From positions 1 through 10,328 of the forward strand of contig JBCCFC010000392.1 of assembly GCA_039029935.1 (NCBI GenBank): a stretch of 10,328 nt of DNA, in the 5' to 3' direction. Origin of the DNA: G039029935 sp039029935 (GTDB taxonomy: Bacteria; Chloroflexota; Anaerolineae; Caldilineales; Caldilineaceae). The translations under genes and the position numbers were made by a program. The notes beneath the pieces are model-generated. The model was not told the origin of the DNA. It worked only from the letters and a program-made list of their open reading frames with translations, and made no database searches. Positions 7,801-10,328 of this stretch are shown here, piece after piece. Numbering within the stretch: position 1 is the first letter of the stretch; every line of letters starts with the position of its first letter.

Positions 7801-10030
7801 AATAACGCCCTGCCCCTGACTTGGAAGGATTGACATAATTGGAGGTCATAATCGGGTTGTAGTCCCACATCGCACGGTCAGCGTCAATAATCGACGGCTG
7901 TCCCGGTGTATGGACGAGACTCGCCACCTCGTCAATCAGCCGATAGCCCTCGTCAGTATTATAGAGCAGGTCGATGTATTCACGCATCTGGTTTTGATAG
8001 TCGATGTTAAAGGCCGCACGTTGTAACACCCGACAGACAAAGCCATGATTGCCATTGCCAAACATATTGTTGGCCCAAGTCAGGTCAAGGTCCCACGGGT
8101 GAAGCTGCCACTTGTCCGTCTCTGGGTTGAGGTAGTAGTAGTAGTTTTTGCCATAGGCGATGTCATAGTGATGGATGCTCTCAACAACCGAGCGATAGCT
8201 ATAATAGCGGTCGAGGTCCAAATTCTGTCGCCACCAATCATCACTGACACCGGCGTTGGGTGGTTGACAGCCTTGTGAATGATTGTACGTGCCAAGAAAC
8301 GTACTCAGGTCTGCGCCATTGGTGGCAGCCGTTGGTCCTTGATTTTTGAGTTGACCCGTCCACGCTTCCATCTTGTAAAGATTGCCATCAGGCAAGCCCT
8401 TTTCATCCAAAAAGCGACCATCCATGTGGTCAAAGGCCAGATACAACCCCCAGAAATCACCACCATATTGATTGGCGCCACCTGTGTGATAGTGATCAGG
8501 CCCGCTTTCGTTGGCCGAGTCGATGACACGTAAATGGACAAAGTGTGTATTGGGGGCTTCGACCCCCATCAAGTTAAACAGCCGGAAGCCAACGCCTTCA
8601 AACAAGCCCTGCTCACCACGATGGAGATAGTTGCCCTGTTGGATCAGTGCCGAGAGGTTGAGCTTGTCTTTGAGTGTGGCGTAAGGCCGTCCATAATCAT
8701 CATGCGCTTGCAGCCGATTGCCCGCATTGAAGTTGAACTTCCACATGGTTTTGCCCATCGCATGACGCCAGACACCACCGCGTGAGCGAAACTTGATGTG
8801 GTCATAGACAACGCCATCATAGACCATTGTGCCATACCAAAGATAATCGCTGCCTGTGTATTTCTGGCCGCGTGGGGTGCTAAACATGACATCATCGACC
8901 TCGCTGCTCTTACTGATGAAATGATAGACAGGCACATCCTCCATCGTTGCAAAGTCATAGTCCACTACCTGCCCATTGGACCCGCCTGCCCCGGGTTGAA
9001 TCGCCGCCGAGTAGGTGGGGACGCCATTATAGACAAAATAGGCAAAGTTGGGTGTTGGGTCATCGGCATAGGGGACGGTGATGGCTTGGCCTGTACCATC
9101 AACCACACGGATGCGGTAGCGCACCAGCCGTCGGTGTTGCTGAATCGACGCAGGTAGCTCGACCGTGAAAAAGTCATCGTTGGCCGTTTCATCGCCATCC
9201 ACACCGCTATCATTCATGTTCACCGTTGTCCAGCCCGCATTGTAGGCCGCATCGTTAATCTCCACATACTGCCCTGGCTCCACAAGCTGATAGTCCAACG
9301 TCACTTGCATAACGCCATCAGGATCCGTGACCTTGGCCGTGATGCTGACTACATCGCTACTGGTGGGGCTGACCGGACTGTGGTTGACTTTGCGGATGTT
9401 GGGGGGCGCAGTGGTGCTATAGACGGTGTTTTGTGACCCCGGTGTGGGCGAGCTAATGTTGGGATAGCCAGAAGCGCGCCATGAACTACCCAAGTCGTTG
9501 TCGAGGTCAGGATGAATCAACTCCAGCGAACTGCCCAACCCCGATGTTGCCACAGGCCAAGGGAATCGTGTGTTGTAATCCACCATATCGACAAATTCAC
9601 CCAATGCATCACGCAACTCCACCGTCTCCTCGACACTGCTCAGACGCCCCTGCCAAGGTCCCACTGCACTCACCCCAAACTCAGAGAGCATGGTGGTGGG
9701 GTCCTGCGCCAACACCAGATAGCCATTGGCGGCAATGGTTGTGCCGTTGGGGATGACCATATCGACACCGCCAGAGATGCTCCAGCCAGAGAGGTCGATG
9801 GAACTATTTAGTGGGTTATAGAGTTCTATAAATTCTTCGGGCATGGTTTTGTCGGGTGGGTCGATGAAGAGTTCGTTGATGATGATAGTGTTGGCTTGGG
9901 CGGATACCGTCTGGGGCAGTAAGAACAGGAACGTGAGTACCATGCCCATAAGCACGGAGATGTAGAAGTCCGACTTTTGCCAAAAGTCGGACTTCTGTGG
10001 TCGCAAGTTTTTGTGTTGACTGATAAGCAT
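4895..10030 (-). CDS. Giant secreted LTD / CotH-kinase-like / Fn3 protein
   Basis: This 1711-residue protein has a Sec signal peptide ending at VSAQA (42-46). Its order is: lamin-tail domain 1 (47-200, INELFIDP..EEFIELYN); Ig/Fn3-like (208-335); CotH-kinase-like (365-765); Fn3-like (780-898); lamin-tail domains 2 (905-1050), 3 (1082-1205) and 4 (1230-1400); Fn3-like (1405-1510); and two related modules at about 1515-1600 and 1620-1700 sharing WNN-x2-QS-x-DSYL. CotH-like motifs are KFRSRGG (413-419), K427, GNLYK (549-553) and HPWDLDLTW (644-652). Spore-coat CotH is a protein kinase, but the same fold joined to lamin-tail domains is common in large extracellular bacterial proteins of unknown role. 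I see no LPXTG or membrane anchor at the C-terminus, so release or non-covalent attachment is likely. The start at 10030 has AAAGG 7 nt upstream. M28 and M30 would also give a signal peptide but lack ribosome sites. A terminator follows the gene. Confidence 0.9.
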   Translation of the reverse strand: MLISQHKNLRPQKSDFWQKSDFYISVLMGMVLTFLFLLPQTVSAQANTIIINELFIDPPDKTMPEEFIELYNPLNSSIDLSGWSISGGVDMVIPNGTTIAANGYLVLAQDPTTMLSEFGVSAVGPWQGRLSSVEETVELRDALGEFVDMVDYNTRFPWPVATSGLGSSLELIHPDLDNDLGSSWRASGYPNISSPTPGSQNTVYSTTAPPNIRKVNHSPVSPTSSDVVSITAKVTDPDGVMQVTLDYQLVEPGQYVEINDAAYNAGWTTVNMNDSGVDGDETANDDFFTVELPASIQQHRRLVRYRIRVVDGTGQAITVPYADDPTPNFAYFVYNGVPTYSAAIQPGAGGSNGQVVDYDFATMEDVPVYHFISKSSEVDDVMFSTPRGQKYTGSDYLWYGTMVYDGVVYDHIKFRSRGGVWRHAMGKTMWKFNFNAGNRLQAHDDYGRPYATLKDKLNLSALIQQGNYLHRGEQGLFEGVGFRLFNLMGVEAPNTHFVHLRVIDSANESGPDHYHTGGANQYGGDFWGLYLAFDHMDGRFLDEKGLPDGNLYKMEAWTGQLKNQGPTAATNGADLSTFLGTYNHSQGCQPPNAGVSDDWWRQNLDLDRYYSYRSVVESIHHYDIAYGKNYYYYLNPETDKWQLHPWDLDLTWANNMFGNGNHGFVCRVLQRAAFNIDYQNQMREYIDLLYNTDEGYRLIDEVASLVHTPGQPSIIDADRAMWDYNPIMTSNYVNPSKSGAGRYYQQGATKDFPGMMNILKTYIVDRTAWINSTLLTSNAHPNKPTLTYTGAGGYPVDQLSFQSSAFGDPQGNNTFAAMAWRVGEITDPTAPNYDPDAPGIYEVTSLWESGELSSFDANMTLPAGACPAGSTCRVRVRHKDNTGRWSHWSDAVQFTATEAAAPQDFSSLIVSEVHYNPEGDDEFEYIEFKNGGATPLVLDGVVLSSATNFVFPENTTLAAGAYITVIEDETAFFGRYTNATSPWYYAGIAVAGTWSGKLGNSGETIVLTAPDGMEILRFAYDDTGSWPGRADGNGSAAELENPNAVPNTQPEKNNYLADGDNWRPTSEFRGSPGRDGAGPDNRIVVNELLSNSEPPTVDTIEFYNTTDGAIDISGWFVSDTSDAYRKYTFPAGTIIDAGGFLVIDESDFNDINNINNWIPFALSSNGDDVYLMEADNTGYLLKFVDRAEFGAAAVGEALGLWPDGQGELYPMQQTTFGASNGSNGNGVRVGSVVISEIHYNPLDTDGNLEFVEITNNGATTESLANWRLRGEVDVDFDGSVSLAPNESLVVVRFDPTNSSDADAFRAAYSVPNDVQLIGPWHDNNITGVHLSNGGGTLKLQRPGELVVPGNGTPSYYAMLFEDQVQYDDDAPWVTEPDGTGPSLSRIDLAVYGDDPTNWEALTPPLLSCVDIQSLAGLAIGRVNFDAVRLSWTAPADGSTVEVWRSEQPYFIPGDAGSTLLATLNDTVASYDDTGAALGDVATNHYYGLRKIDRCGDMADAGNVGEFEYGLIESGSSDFTWVGLPLLVDGITDSASLVNHIEANSSQNKVQVTPDVQSVDRWNNASQSFDSYLPELPFLGEIPVATGGVYRVSVDLPGEPVQEAIWTLLGAVPDASVFTQQLRATGSTNNNWVMLPLDAVGLDDAELLIGNVQSGSTPTITIVSADKWNNSAQSLDSYLAGFPFPAFNTQPGHAYRLSLDDGVVPGTVADWE
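9965..9995. repeat. 31-bp perfect palindrome inside the signal-peptide region
   Basis: Perfect 15-bp arms (GAAGTCCGACTTTTG and its complement) flank a single base. Read as protein it gives the internally repeated KSDFWQKSDF at residues 13-22 of the large secreted protein, just before the hydrophobic core of the signal peptide. It looks like a REP-type palindrome inserted in frame into the n-region, or one sitting in the leader if translation really begins at M28. Confidence 0.85.
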
Positions 10031-10184
10031 TTGCTGGCCTTTATTGATGATTAACCTATATCTCTACACTATTTGTGTCGAGTCCATTGTACCATCAACT
10101 ATAAGCCAACTGCCTCAAGTTCCCATCCTTCTCTTAGCGTAAAGTGGGTCAAACATTTGGTGTATTTTTAAGAAAAGGTGGAAA
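10031..10184. other. Leader of the large gene; no confident promoter seen
   Basis: This AT-rich stretch precedes the large secreted-protein gene. Apart from the AAAGG ribosome site close to 10037-10041 and a short ACAC/GTGT dyad near 10067-10079, I see no strong -35/-10 pair, RNA gene or ORF. Confidence 0.5.
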
Positions 10185-10224
10185 GGTTGAAGGGTTGAAG
10201 GGTTGAAAGGTTGAAAGGTTGAAA
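10185..10224 (+). repeat. 8-bp tandem array, GGTTGAA(A/G) x5
   Basis: Five head-to-tail 8-bp units occur: GGTTGAAG twice, then GGTTGAAA three times. The array faces the TTCAACTC array across a 16-bp spacer (10225-10240). The two share the core GTTGAA/TTCAAC in opposite orientation, so together they can form a long imperfect hairpin. Confidence 0.9.
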
Positions 10225-10240
10225 ATGAACACATATCACC

Positions 10241-10328
10241 TTCAACTCTTCAACTCTTCAACTCTTCAACTCTTCAACTCTTCAACTCTTCAACTCTTCA
10301 ACTCTTCAACTCTTCAACCCTTCAACTC
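10241..10328 (+). repeat. 8-bp tandem array, TTCAACTC x11, running off the edge
   Basis: Eleven units fill 88 bp to the window edge. Only the tenth differs (TTCAACCC, 10313-10320). The array is open at the edge, so its true length is unknown, and this probably caused the assembly to stop. There are no spacers, so it is not a CRISPR array. Confidence 0.95.

Noticed and set aside
4895..10030. Plus-strand open frames opposite the large secreted protein
   Set aside because: All are short shadows of a single 1711-codon frame with recognisable domains throughout.
10185..10328. Possible CRISPR array
   Set aside because: Units are 8 bp with no unique spacers and no cas genes nearby; it is a simple tandem repeat.

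Overview
The window looks like a complete metagenomic-type contig of about 50% GC from a large-genome, socially complex bacterium. A Chloroflexota (Anaerolineae/Caldilinea-like) or cyanobacterial source is my best guess. The guess rests on a TIR-STAND-WD40 protein, a giant secreted LTD/CotH protein, and short low-complexity intergenic arrays. No rRNA, tRNA or housekeeping marker is present, so taxonomy is inference. All genes I support read on the minus strand.

Layout in transcription order (right to left): (1) 10328-10031, two facing arrays of an 8-bp repeat and a leader; (2) 10030-4895, a 1711-residue secreted protein with four lamin-tail domains, a CotH-kinase-like domain, Fn3-like domains and a duplicated C-terminal module; (3) 4894-4581, a spacer holding a strong 30-bp-stem terminator hairpin, a good sigma70-type promoter and four copies of a roughly 22-bp motif arranged as two hairpins; (4) 4580-3915, a PD-(D/E)XK nuclease-like protein; (5) 3949-3338, an unrecognised zinc-ribbon-like protein with a very basic tail, overlapping gene 4 by 35 bp; (6) 3337-3163, an open stretch carrying a second, diverged copy of that basic tail, probably separated from gene 5 by a one-base indel in an A6 run; (7) 3131 to the left edge, a TIR-nSTAND-transmembrane-WD40 protein without a stop in the window.

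Genes 4 to 7 form a likely transcription unit: nuclease-like protein, zinc-ribbon protein, then a TIR-STAND NTPase with a WD40 sensor. The STAND protein has the architecture of a signal-activated immune or cell-death switch. I infer a candidate anti-phage or conflict module in which the two small proteins are accessory or effector components. No cargo, target or activity is visible in the sequence.

The left edge is suspect. In the last 80 bases the WD40 pattern collapses, GC jumps to 66% (49% in the next 80), and a different minus-strand frame reads as a typical amidohydrolase segment. This is best explained as a chimeric contig end, or less likely a real rearrangement. The right edge ends inside a tandem array, which fits an assembly break.
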